Positions 26,501 through 38,784 of a stretch of DNA of 64,000 nt are shown here, in pieces. This stretch comes from Trebouxia sp. TZW2008 (taxonomy: Eukaryota; Chlorophyta; Trebouxiophyceae; Trebouxiales; Trebouxiaceae). The notes under the pieces are model-generated. The model was not told the DNA's origin. It made no database searches and saw only the letters and a program-made list of their open reading frames with translations. The stretch is taken from positions 18,196 through 82,195 of the forward strand of contig BDIU01000292.1 in the NCBI GenBank assembly GCA_002118135.1. The letters are read 5' to 3'. How positions within the stretch are numbered: position 1 is the stretch's first letter; every line of letters begins with the position of its first letter. The position numbers and the translations under genes are program-made.

Positions 26501-29058
26501 AGTAATGCTTGAAGCTCATCACGCAATGACTCACCTTGAGGCCTCCTGTGGAAGTGTACAGCACCACGGTGAAGGGGATGATGAAGATAGCTGCATAGAT
26601 GTTCATGCCTGCACACATCCACACACACACGTTTTGATGCCAACTCAACAGTCAATGCTACTGCCAGTGACTGTCAATGAAATTCACTTTCTGTGAGCCC
26701 TACCTGACATGTTTCATGTAAGCATACTTTGCACACAGCAAACATGGGAGGAAGCACAGCTTGACATCAACAGGACGTACACCATAAGCTGTGCATTTAA
26801 TTGCGTTGCATTTTGTGCAGAGAATCACCCATGCAGAGATGAAGAGTGACGGACCGGTCAAGGCGGTGATGACGGCTGATCCACCCAGAATCAGCTGACC
26901 CGCCACAATGACAGCAGTAACCATCAAGAAGTAGAAGAACACCTGCAGCCACGACAGGGCTTGTGGAACTTTGGGCAAGCTATCCATGTCACTTTTGTTG
27001 CAGACGAACCTGAATTGCAGAGTCTTTGTCAAAACATGCTGTTGCCATTTTCTGCAACTGATCAACACTGCAACTGCCTGGACCCACGTGCTAGAAGGGA
27101 AGATCAACACTGTGTTGATTGATGTTGACATTAGTTGCTCGCGATATTAGTTGATACGATGCAGATCATGCTAATGAGCTGAGACTCAGCATTACCAGTC
27201 TTGCTCCAGTTCCCCATCTCGCTTGCACAATCTCCAGCACCGTGTGGGCAGTTGGAGCTCGTTTCTGCAGCCACTCAAAACCATCATCACACTAGCAGAA
27301 GCAACATGTGTATTTAGGGTTTAGGGTTAAACCCTAAATATAGGTAAAGCAGAGGCTTGCAAGTTGATACTGTCAAAGCACTCTGTCTCGTCTTTGAGAC
27401 ATTGCACAAGCACATTGAACTATAGGAAAGCGATCATCCACAGTGACTGCAATGATGGGCACGATGCAGCAACACAAAACAGCTGTGTTGCCATTCCCTT
27501 CCGGCTTTGAGCCAATACTGCAATTGCAAGCAACACTGCCATTGCAAGCAACACTGCATTTGCAAGCAACACTGCAACAGTGGCATCTACAGCGAAACCT
27601 GCAAAATTTGAGCTTGGTGCAGCACCTTGATATACACAGCAAGGATTCCAAAGCAAAGAATTTGGACCACAGCTGCTCCAGCATACCAGTAGGGCCCTGC
27701 AATGCCCTGCAAAATGTATGCAAGACCTGAACCTAAGTTGAAAATCTGAGCGCAAATTAGCTCATGCTGCAAGGATTTCATTGTCCAGGACGGCACAGGC
27801 ACTCGTGCATTGGCATACACTTGAAGTTGTATGCATCAAAGTCTTCTTCTTCCTCAGGCGCTGCAGGGATGAGCTGAGTGTGGCAGTCTGACAAACTGTG
27901 GCATGAAGCGTTGCGTGCGCTACAAGTGCAGTGTGATGGATCATCAGGTTGATTGACACAGCTGCAGGGTATCTGTATAATTTCTGATGCAGTCTTGTTT
28001 GCAGCATGTGCAGAACATGTCGTGATGTCAAGCTGACACTAGAAACAAAGCTTGAACTGTCAGAGAGTTGATGACATAAGGACAAAGCAGGTGCAGAGCT
28101 CACGTATTGATAAGCTTGGTTGGCTGACTGCAGGAGAGTGCTACTCCAAGTCCAGTGAGACTGAATGTCCACAGAGATCAAACCTGTAGCAGATGACTTG
28201 GGACACTCGTGAAACTAATATTGGCAGCATGCGGATGAGAATCCAATGACGAGCCAATCGCAGTGCTTAGCAAGCTGGTGTGCATGAACATACAAGATCA
28301 AAGACGATGTTGGATGTTTCAGGCGACAATTTGCAGATTCATAAGTTGCAGAGCAAGGTGGCAGTGTCCAACCTGTCTTGACGCTTCTTCCAGCTGTGTT
28401 GAAGTGCTCACTATTATACCTGCGCAGCACAGTCAATTGCTGATTCAGTGCTGTTGCAGAATCATTACTATCTGCTGCGTATGCATTTTGGTGGCAGTGC
28501 AGGCGAGGCTACAGATTGCCAGACAGCCTGATGACCGGCACAAGAAGCAAAGCTGTTGCGCATGGCAGATGCATCTTTAAACGTTGATGCGCAGCATTTT
28601 CGGGAACGTGGCCGATGCTGTGCAGCTGCGCAGTGACTGTTTGCAGGCGTTAAATGTAGACGGTTACAGTCGCTACGTACTTTGTGGCGCCCCATCGCCG
28701 ATCGATTTGCACAAGGGTGACGGTCAAAATGGTGAAGAATGCCGCGATGCCGATCACCAGCGGGTATCCGACCTTGTAGCTCAACGGGGGTTGGCCTCCG
28801 AAGAAGGAAGACTTGTAGTCGTACTGGTGTAGCCTGCGCAGCGCACAAACACCAACATTGACGTAGACCCACTGCAAAGCCGATGAGCAACCCAGTGCAA
28901 ATGCTGTGATTCTTGAGTGGAGCTAGCCGCAACGTCAGCACGCAGGCATCGTAGCGATCAGCTGCACATGCCGCGCCTCTCGGTCACGCATTTGAGGCCA
29001 AGACAGCAGCTTCAAAGAGTGACACATACCCAAACAAGTTGGGCTCGTTGATCGGCAT
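20521..29058 (-). CDS. DUR3: DUR3 urea-proton symporter
   Basis: High-affinity urea/H+ symporter of the sodium:solute symporter family, expected at the plasma membrane for nitrogen uptake. Nineteen exons: 29030-29058, 28681-28833, 28373-28419, 28104-28183, 27626-27706, 27196-27264, 26855-26942, 26535-26608, 26200-26230, 25435-25638, 25060-25153, 24733-24821, 24363-24447, 23856-23895, 23455-23583, 23007-23124, 21959-22191, 21405-21545 and 20521-20835. They give 699 residues (Arabidopsis DUR3 about 694) with every phase matching. Family matches: [120 protein letters not shown] and [15 protein letters not shown]. About 15 hydrophobic segments are seen. The start is the only ATG in a 29-bp first exon. 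The exon 16 donor (T|GTAGGT) is the least certain boundary. Confidence 0.94.
20925..21010 (-). repeat. Copy of DUR3 exon 19 acceptor edge
   Basis: Decayed copy of the [15 protein letters not shown] region and its acceptor, upstream of the last exon (20521-20835). Confidence 0.7.
22505..22625 (+). repeat. SINE-like dispersed repeat, copy 2 (DUR3 intron 16)
   Basis: Shares GGTTGGAGACAGTTGATTGC, CGTACCTAGTTGGGC and CTGAGCCTGCCTAG with copy 1 (10134-10240). It ends in an ATGAA/GAATG-type tail. Antisense to DUR3. Confidence 0.75.
22680..22925 (-). repeat. Copies of DUR3 exon 16 donor edge
   Basis: Two copies of the [14 protein letters not shown] region, near 22860-22925 and 22690-22770, downstream of exon 16 (23007-23124). 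The more distant one keeps a GTGGGT donor at the homologous position. Confidence 0.75.
23340..23450 (+). repeat. (GGGCA)n pentanucleotide array next to DUR3 exon 15 donor
   Basis: On the coding strand a CCCTG-type array begins right after the donor of exon 15 (23454). A decayed copy of the exon 15 end (LVMAC..VIF.K) lies beyond it near 23270-23320. Confidence 0.85.
24975..25056 (+). repeat. (GGGCA)n-like array next to DUR3 exon 11 donor
   Basis: Same pentanucleotide as 23340-23450, again starting a few bases inside the intron from the donor at 25059. Confidence 0.85.
25333..26135 (-). repeat. Copies of DUR3 exon 10 edges
   Basis: Three acceptor-edge copies ([21 protein letters not shown]) lie upstream of exon 10, near 25679-25790, 25920-25990 and 26045-26135. 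One fragment of the exon end lies downstream near 25333-25360. The true exon is 25435-25638. Confidence 0.85.
27311..27340. repeat. Telomere-type perfect palindrome in DUR3 intron 5
   Basis: Thirteen-base arms TATTTAGGGTTTA and TAAACCCTAAATA separated by GGGT. The arms contain the plant/algal telomere unit TTTAGGG. It lies within the intron between exons 5 and 6. Confidence 0.85.
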
Positions 29059-30610
29059 GACTACACTGGCCGCGAGACCTACAAACGCCCGGTTGCGAGC
29101 AAGCACTGCACCCGTGAGCGAGGAACAATATTGATTTTAGCGCGTCCCGTGGTCCAAATTGGTGACATCCGCACGTGCAAACTCGTGGGCACATGGCACG
29201 TGAATGATCAGTCTTAAGGTCGCTGTTGTTGCGTTAAGGCTATTTGAGCAAAGGTCGCTGGGATTGCGTTAAGGGTGGTTCATCAGAGAGAGCCACAAAC
29301 GCAGCACGCACTTGCGGTGATATGCTGAAGCTTGCTGCTGATTATAGCTATCGTGACACGTATGTCAGAACGTCTAAGGTAGGTCTGTCGTCCAGACTGG
29401 ACCAGACAGAAGTGCTGCAACAGCTCGTTCATCATTTTACTTATCAGTGATGCATGCGTGCAAATCAGCCAGAACAGCGCCAGTTTTCATGATTGTCTGC
29501 TCTGAGAGGCAGCTAAGTTGTCATGCGGTAATGAGGAAGCTGCAGATTGAGGTTACATTATGCGCAGCTTGTCTTTCCAGCACAAGCCTCAGGCATGCAT
29601 GGTGCCCACAACCTGTGCATGTAAGAACTTGCAATACAACACTGCATCACATAGTGCACATATGAATGAATGTGAGATCTGCACATTGTAAATTTACAGT
29701 TTCAGAACACAAGTCAAGTCTGTGCAGAGGAGGACACCAGCACTGCCAGTGTATAAGGTGTCACATATGGCAAATAGCTTTTGCAAAAGCTCATTGCAAG
29801 GATCTAACTGTCCAGCTTTGCGCTGAGCCATCTTTACATCAAGCTGTACACTGCTAACAAACTTTTTGGGTGTTTTGCAACATCTGTGTCATCTGAGGTG
29901 GTGTACGCAGAACAATTTTTGGCAAAACAGACTAAACGTAACTGCTGAGCAGTACTGCATCTGGAGCCCAGGAAGCTCAAGCTAACAAGTTTTGTGCTGC
30001 CTGACAGTGGGCTGCTGTCAAGCAGTCACAAAACAAACCCCACAATTTCCAATGCAATTCAAGAAAACATTGCATGTAGCCCAATGGCTGATCAAGGTTT
30101 AAGCTCATGTGCAAACAGGTACAATCTTGCAGTAAAAGCAGCTTGTTGAGATGCCTCCAGGCTGCAGCACCTGCAGCCATGCCACGCTTGTCACTGAACT
30201 TTGCTTTTGCCAGCACGCTTCAACAAAAGCGCTGCGCTGATTGCTGTGTGCTGCACAGAGAAGCAATCATCACAATACTGTAGTCGTATCATAGTCTCGT
30301 GCTTCTCTGCTATGATGAGAATGTGCAGCGCACATGCATGCAATGCAGGACTTGGTATTGCAATTTTTGCTTGCCATGACTGCGTGATGCTGGAGGACAA
30401 AATGCAAAGTCACAAACAAGTTCTGCCATTGATTGCAACAACAGCGACAATCCTTGTCACGTTACCTGCCTGCTGAATTTGCTGGAAGGTAGGAACTAAT
30501 TGGCAGCAACAGCAATGTCTCTGCCTTGAGAACCATCCACAGCAGCGTACTGGTCATTCTGATGAGCATTCCCATAAGCTTGTTGCCTCCATTTGCCTTC
30601 AGGATCATGT
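29059..30610. other. DUR3 upstream region and oxygenase 3' flank
   Basis: Holds the DUR3 promoter and the downstream part of the oxygenase gene. A GC-richer stretch at 29221-29280 has two copies of a motif ending in GCGTTAAGG. A plus-strand open stretch near 29324-29380 (MLKLAADYSYRDTYVRTSK followed by a GTAGGT donor) could be a first exon, but no further exon was found. Confidence 0.45.
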
Positions 30611-32850
30611 TCACATCATGTTCGTGTAGTTCACAAAGTATGGGACAGACATCCTGGACCCCTGCAAGATGCGCACACACAACTCAAGGACGGCTGTAAG
30701 GCACGTACACATGAGTCACTGGGGCTGCTGAGGCTGCATAAGCAGGATCTGCTGTGTTTCAAAACATGCACTGGCCATTGTGCACCAACATGAATGGGTT
30801 AATGCAACAGCGTTGCAATTTTCACTTTAACGACACTAAAACAGTCATGCTGTGCCTAGACGCTAGAACTGCAAACATGCCCAAGGCAACAGGCAACTGC
30901 CACATGACTTGCAATCCTCATCCCAGTTTTGGGCAAAAGAGATGCCACATGGACCTCATTATTGTGTGCTTACGCACCCTGTTGTCATTGCCAACTGGCG
31001 CTCTGACGCGATGGTAAGTAGACTTGAAAAGCCCATCTGTCCACCACTGAAGACCGTCTCCAATGTTGACTGTAATGCACCCCTCAATGGGATCCAGGGG
31101 GGTCCACTTCTTGGCTGTGGGCACAGCATTCCAGATGTTGCCAATCTCTTTCAGGCCTGGGTTCTCGTCCACATCTTTGCCAGGGGCAATTTCTAGTCCC
31201 ACATCGCCTGCAACACAAAGGGTAGGAATGGGGTTTTGCTATTTTTTGGCTATGGGCACAGCATTGCAGATGTTGCCAATGTCATTTCAGGCCTGGATTA
31301 TCATCAACATTTTTGCCATGGGCAATTTCTATTACCACATCACGTGCAATGCATTGAAACATGTAAGCATGGCTGCACTGCTGTCTTCTTCAACTTGAAG
31401 CATTTCATCTTGTTATGCCACAAACACAGTTTCGGCAAATGCATCGCTGCTTGCTGCACCACTGGAAAGGCTTGTCATTCTGACTATCAGGCCAAGCCAA
31501 TGTTAGTTATCACAGGTCAATGTCGACACATGCAGCTCAAAATGCATGGCAGAAGCTCTGCTGTCAATTGTATGTGCTGGCAATCGTCTGTGCTGGCTTG
31601 GTCATGGGAGCATGCAAGTGGATGAGTACTTGCAGTGACAGGTATGTGCCTTATTTGGCAAGGCCTAGGTACCTGTTCTCTGGTACAATAGTGTGATGAC
31701 ATCCATGTCTGCATGACCGTGCAATCTGGGGGGCAGCTTGCTGGAGTCTTCAGGAACAGGGGGGTACCAATTCCATGCCATGAAGCTGTAAGCGCATCAA
31801 CACAGTCAATCGCTTGATAATCAGAATGTTCTGTGTTACCAGTCATGTTGTGTCAGCATAGCACAAAAAGGATTGCAACAGTTGCAAATGCATGTGATGC
31901 GTCATCATGTCAGCAAGAAAATTGTGACTACGTTCAAGGTGACTGTACCTGGGGTTTTCCTCTGACTCAATGTCAAATGGCTGCAAGCAAGCAAATCAAA
32001 GTCAGATTGATTGCATCTTTGCAGGTCGTGTCAGATCTGGATAAACAGTCAGCACTTGCATGCTTAGTGTGAACTGCAAATACTGTGGCCGCCTGATGTT
32101 TGGCCGATGATTGTAAAACTGATACCTCAATGAACTCGTACTCATCCCGGCCAAGAGAAATGGCGATTGCCCTCAACAGCTTCAAAGCAACTTCATGTGT
32201 TTTGGCTTGAAAGTCCAAGGACTGTTGCTTCCAAAGTTCTCCAAGCTCTGCTGGCCAGCGAGAACCAAGAAACTCCTGCATTAGTCATGATGCATGCATA
32301 TTGTTGAGTCAACATTATGCATCGCAGGCAAGGGTTGAAAGTGGTTGACAGCCAGTGCTTTAGGCTGAATGCTGTCCATATGTGCAGACTGTACAGAGCT
32401 GTGCCTCACTTGCTTGCGAACATCGTATCCGCCAGTTCCATATCTGCCAAAGCTGACCCATTCCCAAAGTTTGTTGCCTGCGTGCAGAGGTACGCAAATC
32501 AGATGGCGTCAGAATTCGGCACGCCCAGCATGCTGCAATCAACGCGTTCTTGGCGCCGTCTTACCGGTGACTGATTCCAGATCGCTTTGGCTCCTCCAGC
32601 CAAGGTATCTGTCCGGAATCCAGACAAACTTCTGCTTAACCTCAGTCGGCAAATCTAGGAATTCCTCGCCAGCTTTAAGAATTCTGTTGATCTCGTCATC
32701 TGGCACACCGTGACCTTTGATGTAGAAAAAGCCGACGTTCTTTGCTGCATGATGCAGCTGCTGTCCGATCTCATGTTTCCTGTTTTCGAAGTCAGAAATA
32801 TCGATGATCAGCACATCTTTCGTGACGGGGCTTTGCCCAGCGGAAGTCAT
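30611..32850 (-). CDS. 2-oxoglutarate/Fe(II)-dependent oxygenase, isopenicillin-N-synthase-like fold
   Basis: Cytosolic-type 2OG-Fe(II) oxygenase; substrate unknown. Exons 32565-32850, 32410-32477, 32126-32275, 31949-31980, 31673-31785, 30978-31207 and 30611-30661 give 309 residues. The DIOX_N region is visible (GFFYIKGHGVPDDEI, FLDLPTEVKQKF). Iron ligands: HADMD (His-x-Asp) in exon 5 and the distal His in STYHRVRAP in exon 6. The 2OG-binding R-x-S is RMS in exon 7. The start is the first ATG of the open exon, and phases agree through exon 7. Oddity: exon 7 stops 10 residues after RMS (VPYFVNYTNMM), shorter than most relatives, so a further 3' exon using GTGAAC after 30616 cannot be excluded; a candidate tail lies near 30195-30250. 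It is divergent from SELENBP1, with 282 bp between start codons. Confidence 0.85.
31225..31350 (-). repeat. Copy of oxygenase exon 6 acceptor edge
   Basis: Degenerate copy of the first ~100 bp of exon 6 (true start 31207), immediately upstream. The encoded GLEIAPGKD..ENPGLKEIGN region is no longer open. Confidence 0.8.
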
Positions 32851-33132
32851 TTCTGCTCTTGATGTGCAGCACTACCTTAAAATCAGATGCGCACTTTCAT
32901 CACAATCGCAATGGCTCGCGCTGTTCACTACTTGTAGTCATTCTGGTCGAGGCCTTCCGTGATCACTGAGCTTGAACGATATTTCGCTCACGCGCTGGCA
33001 CGTGCAGGGGCCCATTTAATTGCCAAAAAACGGCTAATTTTTGCCATGGTTTCTGCGATGATCCTGTGTTAGGTCACTGCGACAGCGTGCGCGACGTTGA
33101 ACGACCTGAGATTGCATCAAGTCCATTGCAGC
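32851..33132. promoter_or_regulatory. Short bidirectional promoter region, oxygenase / SELENBP1
   Basis: Only 282 bp separate the two start codons, so both promoters and 5' UTRs must fit here. No specific factor site was identified. Confidence 0.45.
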
Positions 33133-36100
33133 ATGGGCAAAGGAGCAGCCAGTACGTGTTGCCAAGGTCCCGGCTATGCAAGTCCGCTGGTGAGAGCGCG
33201 AACATATCAAACCGAGCTGCAGACCACGACAGTTGCGCGCTTGCAATTCGTGTCGCAGCTGGGATAAATCGAGCTGTAGATGTCCTAGTCGTACAAAACT
33301 GCTGCAGCGCAACCACGGCCGAGTCAAACAAGGCTGAGGCTTGTCGTGCACGCTTGCGCAGGACGCCTTCCAGCATGGCCCTCGCGAGACGCTTGCATAC
33401 GTTCCTGCGGTGCAGCCGAGAGAGGACAAGCCTGATTACTTGATGACGATTGATCTGGACCCAGCTAGCGCAACGTATTCACAGGTACGGCCATGGTTTT
33501 GAGCAGACCCCTGCTATAGATAACGATCAGCCTGCAGGCAGCTATTTGCAGATCTAGTGCCGCCTATGATGCAACGGGCTGAACATTTTAAACTTAATGC
33601 AAGAAACGACTGTTTCTCAAATCAAAAACATCTCTTTTGTTGCTCAGGTCATACATCGCCTGCCAATGCCCTACAAGAACGATGAGCTACATCATTCAGG
33701 CTGGAATGCGTAAGTGCCTTCTTGCTGCTGTCACTCTGGCTTGCAAACTACTGATGTGACCCTCTGGCCTGCAAAAGACTGATGCAGTCCTGTTGTCCTT
33801 GATGGATCTTTAGATGCTGTGCTGTTGTCACTGCTCTCTGTTATGGGCTTCATGATCCCACAGATGGGCAATGCCAGCCTGTGTCATGAAATGCATCATA
33901 TCACAGATGGTTGACTTCTGTCCGCAAGCCTGGATGATTGCTGCAGATGCAGCAGCTGCCATGATGACAGCAGTCGGGCCAGAAGCCTTCTCATCTTGCC
34001 AGCAGTTGGCTCAGGCCGCATATACGGTGAGCACTAGTGCTAGTCTTGGAGAACAGTGACCTTGCCAGCATGCCAGCAGCACCAGTACTCGCACAGTGCA
34101 GCGCCCTCTCAGGACAACCAAAACTGCTCTGCTAGCTGCACTCCTTCTGTCATCGTAAAAGCTGCTTATCTGGCAATCAGTTGGCTCTCACAACGCAGCA
34201 ACTTGACCAGCGTGCTAGCAGCAGCCTCAAAATGTGGCGTCCTTGCAGAACATTTTGACTCACTTTGCTAGCTGTTCTCCTGCTGGCAGACCTGCACATA
34301 TTGTTCGACGACTCAATTGCATGACCCTTGATTACAAGTCACAAGTGCAGCCTCAGCATTGCCTCATTGCACTTACTGCAGCTCATCTTTGGCGCAGCCA
34401 ACAGACAAAGTTGTTGTGACTCCTAGCAAAGTGCGCTCCTTTCTCAAATAACTGAGTGCATCTTGATTCAGATCACCCTGTTTAGATTTTGTACATAAGC
34501 AACAAAAGATTTTATGTGTAGTGCTTCCCCTTTCTAAGAGATGGCCTACACTCATGATCTTCAATTTTGCTTGCAGCTGTGGACACAGCAACAGACCCAA
34601 AGGCACCTAGAATTGCCAAGATTGCTGAGCCAGAGGAGATACAGAAAGCGACAGGCTTGGCGTACTTACACTCCTCGCATTGCCTGGGTTCCGGTGACAT
34701 CATGGTCAGCGCTATGGGGGATCCAAATGGCAAGGGATCAGGCAACTTCATCCTGCTCGACCAAGATCTCAAGGTCAGTGATTGATGCTTTTTGGCGCTG
34801 TGTATGCCTGTCTGTGCTTCTGTGAGTTTGCCTGCCTGACTGTGTCCTGGTGGCATCATGGTCAGTGCTATGGGAGACCCAGATGGCAAGGGATCAGGCA
34901 AGTTCATCCTGCATGGAACAAAGATTTCAAGGTCAGTAGCTTATGCATGCTGTTCAGAAGTTCATGTATCTGTGCGGCTCTGAGTGTGTCTGTGCATCTA
35001 CGTGTCTAAATTCTGTGGGTCTGTGTGTCCGTGACATCATGGTCAGTGCTATGGGAGACCCAAATGGCAAGGGATCAGGCAAGATCATCCTGCTTGATCA
35101 AGACCTCAAGGTCAGTAGCTCATTCATGCTGTTCATTGACCTATGCGTCTGTGCGACTGTGCATGTGTGCATCTGTGTCTGTCTGTGTGTACGTCTGGGA
35201 CTACATGGTCAGTGCTATGGGGGATCCAAATGGCAAGGGGTCAGGCAACTTCATCCTTTTCAACCAAGATCTGCAGGTTGGTGGTGATAGACGGACTCTG
35301 CTTGAGTGTTCACGCTTCTGTATGTATGTCTGTGATTTTCTGTATGGCCAGGCTATGTGTCTGTACATCTGTCTGAAGCCAGCTACTGAAAGGGGCAGGC
35401 AACCTCATGCTGCTTGATCAGGAACTCAAGGTCACTCAATGTAAATTGTGTTGCTGCTGCATTTGTGCATGTGTGCGGTTGTCACGTTATGGTGAGTGCC
35501 ATTGGGGATGCTGCCAACAAGGGGCAAGACACGCCATCTTGCTTTGACCAAGATGTCAAGGTCAGCACTTTATGCACACTGTTCATTTGTTGGCCCTTGT
35601 TGATTGCATGACTGTATGTATGTCTGTGTCTCTAGGTGTCTGTTTGACGCCAGCCAGTGAAGGCAGAGTTAAGCGGCTGATAAATTCCGCAAACTTGACA
35701 GACAGCAACAGTATTCTGCATCAGTGACATTGTTGACGAAGTGCAGTGTTGCTTCAGGTGAAGGACAAGTGGGCAGACACAGCAACACATTTTGACTGCC
35801 TGTGCAAAGGATAGACTGAAACCAACAGCACACCATGCATGCCTTGCATGAGAGCCTCAGCGAGCTCAGCTTAAGAAAGATTCCTGTGTTGTCACTTGTA
35901 GACATATCCATATATCAACAGTGTCATGGTGTTCCAGGTGAAGGGCACCTGGGCAGACAAAGCAACACAGTATGGGTATGACTTCTGGTACCAGCCCCGC
36001 CACAATGTCATGGTCAGCTCGCAGTGGGGAGACCCACTGGAGTTCACAAAGGTGAGCCTTGTATCATGTGCAGATGGAACTTGCTTGTGTACGTGTGCAC

Positions 36101-38750
36101 AGATCTTATCTGCATATTGAAGCACCAAGCCTTCTGCAATCACCAACATCAGTTGAATGTATCCCCTCCGCAATTCCCAAAACATGAGATTTGTGAAGGC
36201 AATGAAACAAATTGTCTTGTATGTCCGCACTTGGTTGAAACAAAGCCTTTGGGCACAATTGCAATACAGATGTTTGGCACAGCACTGCCAGTCAACCCAA
36301 TTTGCTTTCACACCATTCTGACTGCAGAAGTTCAACCCAGCTCTTGTGCCGATGTCATATGGCAACACCCTCACCTTTTGGGATTGGCAGAGTCACACCA
36401 TCCATAGCTTTCACATCCTGACTTGAGGAACTCTAGCGTTGTCCTTGGAGAATCCAAGTAGGCCAGATTATGGGATGCCGTTTTTGTATGACAGTGTTGA
36501 GCTGTCGTGATTCCTGCATTTGCTTGCAGGGTTTTGACCCAGCCCTTGTACCAACATCACTTTCTGGGACTCGCACCATACATAAGATTCACGACACACG
36601 TTCGTGAAACTAGCACCGCCCTTGCAAGATCCAGCTCAGATGCCGTCTGCTGATACTTACACCTGACTACCTTGAATGCTGCTTTTGCTTTCAGGGTTTC
36701 AACCCAGCTCTTGTGCCAACGTCATATGGTGACACTCTCACCTTCTGGAACTGGCAGAAACACACCATTACTCAGCAGATCAAGCTAGGTGCAGATGGCT
36801 TGATTCCCCTGGAGACCAGATTCCTGCATGAGCCCAGCCAGCCCCAGGGCTATGTGGGAGCAGCCTTGTCCTCCAATGTCATCAGGTTTAGTAAGGTCAG
36901 CCATTTTGCCATGGTGATGTTACTAAACCAGACTCCTGCATGAGTCCAGCTAGCCTCAGGAGTTTGTTGGAGCAGCCCTGTCCTCTAGTGTCATCCAATT
37001 TGGTAACATGAATCATATTGCAACCTGCTTGACGGGCAGTCCTGTTCTCAAAAACCATCAAGTTTTGTAAGGTCAGATCTGTCCTCCGATGTCATCTAGT
37101 TCAGCAACTTATAGCAAAGGTAGTCACATTATGATCTATGTTTGAAGAGGTGCTGCTGTGCAGGGTGCAAGCGACAAGTGGGAAACTAATGTAGTCATTC
37201 GACAACCCTGGACTAGGGTGGAGGGTTGGATTCTGCCAGAAGTGCCCCCCCTCATCACTGACATCCTTATCTCCCTTGATGACAAGTTCCTCTACTTCTC
37301 CAACTGGCTCAGAGGCGACTTGGTGCAGTATGACATCAGTGACCCCGCCAAACCCCGATTTGTGTCCCGCATCTGGTTGGGGGGCGTTGTTGGGGCTGGG
37401 GGGCCCATCAAGGTGAAACCCTGCATTGACCCTACATGTTCTCTTTGTACATCATCTTTAATTTGAAGGGAGAGATGCAAAGGGCAGGGGTGATGTATTG
37501 TGACCCCGCCAAACCCTGCTTTGTATCCTGCACTGGCCCCGGGGGGTGGCAAGGGCCAGGGGGACCCATCAAGGTATGACCCTGAGCTTGGAGCTTTTAC
37601 AAATGACCATACGCACTCATGCCGTGGCTCTAGATGAGCTGCTATTGTCATGACGCCTTCCAGTTTGACCTATTGATTCGCCTCTCACTGTTGTTCCCAT
37701 TATTCCAATAGTGACAATCAGGGTAGCCAAGGACTGATGACACAGCTGACGTGACTGTCTTGCATTGACCTGAGCACAGCTGTGAGTCAAGACATCTATC
37801 GATCAATCATAGATACCAAGCAAGGCAGTCAGCAAGCGATCAAGCAAGCAAGCCAGCACGTTCTTGCTGCAGGTGCTAGGAGGACTGCCTGACGACACTC
37901 CGGAGCTGCCAGCAGTGCAGCACGTGAAGGGACACACATTGGAGGGCGGACCCCAGATGATTCAGCTCAGGTCAGTTGCCTGTGTCTTATGAGCATTCCC
38001 TGTTATTGCTGCTGCCTGTTACTATCAGTGATGGTGGTGGTCTTATTCATCTGGTTGGTACATCTTGATACTGTGTTCCAAAACCTCTACTCTGATTTGC
38101 CAAAGCGTGGCTCCTATCTGCTGCACATAGATATGAATTCTGGAAAAAGTTGTGGCAAGCATTTTCACCTGATAATGACTTTGTGCATGCTCCTGCAGCT
38201 TGGATGGCAACAGATTGTACATCACCAATTCCTTGTTTTCCTCTTGGGACAAGCAGTTCTATCCTGAATTGCCCAGGCACAATTCCTACCTGCTGTGTGC
38301 TTCAACCAGTCTTTGAGCAGATTCAATGCCAAAGGTCTCTGCTGCATGCTTCAACCGCTGTGGCAAGCAGTCATGCCTGACTCTTGTGATCGCTGCTGCA
38401 GCTTGTTCTCACAGCAGGATCAGAAATGGCGGCCTGTTTTGATTTCAAAAGCTGAGAAAGCTGTTGCAACCATTTCTACCCGATAAAATCTTTGTGATTG
38501 CTGCTGCAGCTTGGATGGCAAGAGGTTGTATGTCACCAATTCCTTGTTCTCCTCTTGGGACAAGCAGTTCTACCCTGACCTGCCCAAGCATGGCTCCTAC
38601 TTGCTGCAAATAGATGTGGATACAGACAAGGGGGGATTGACTCTGAACCCAGATTTCTATGTTGACTTCGGCGCTGAGCCAGATGGTCCTGTTTTGGCTC
38701 ATGAGGTTCGGTATCCTGGTGGAGACTGCTCAAGTGATATCTGGCTGTAA
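33133..38750 (+). CDS. SELENBP1: Selenium-binding protein 1 / methanethiol oxidase
   Basis: Copper-dependent beta-propeller enzyme that oxidises methanethiol; plant homologues bind selenium and cadmium. Ten exons: 33133-33189, 33362-33484, 33648-33709, 33947-34026, 34577-34773, 35938-36051, 36695-36895, 37164-37412, 37873-37970 and 38510-38750. They give 473 residues (human 472) with all phases consistent. Landmarks: [11 protein letters not shown] (N-terminal Cys pair), HHSGWNACSSCH (metal/Cys site), [92 protein letters not shown] and the C-terminus [16 protein letters not shown]. The start is supported by the match of the 19-residue first exon to plant SBP1. Introns around exons 5, 6, 7, 8 and 10 contain many exon-edge copies. 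Confidence 0.96.
34846..35565 (+). repeat. Five tandem copies of SELENBP1 exon 5 donor edge
   Basis: Units of about 130-180 bp repeat [20 protein letters not shown] and the GTCAGT donor after the true donor at 34773. Copy donors lie near 34932, 35110, 35278, 35430 and 35562. Copies 2 and 3 are nearly identical to the exon. Confidence 0.93.
35725..35795 (+). repeat. Copy of SELENBP1 exon 6 acceptor edge
   Basis: A TTCAG acceptor and the [12 protein letters not shown] region are repeated upstream of exon 6 (35938-36051). The frame is broken. Confidence 0.8.
36320..37080 (+). repeat. Copies of both edges of SELENBP1 exon 7
   Basis: Acceptor-edge copies at 36325-36410 and 36527-36600 (FNPALVPTS...) precede exon 7 (36695-36895). 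Donor-edge copies at 36925-37000 and 37040-37080 ([16 protein letters not shown]) follow it. Confidence 0.85.
37495..37580 (+). repeat. Copy of SELENBP1 exon 8 donor edge
   Basis: Repeats [12 protein letters not shown]...GGPIK and ends in a GTATGA donor, downstream of the true donor at 37412. Confidence 0.8.
38085..38430 (+). repeat. Copies of SELENBP1 exon 10 acceptor edge
   Basis: The clearest copy, 38194-38295, has CTCCTGCAG plus [20 protein letters not shown] with decay. Shorter fragments lie at 38085-38135 and 38380-38420. The true exon starts at 38510. Confidence 0.8.
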
Positions 38751-38784
38751 TTCTTCTGAGGGCAAGGTGCAATTTTGGGCACAA

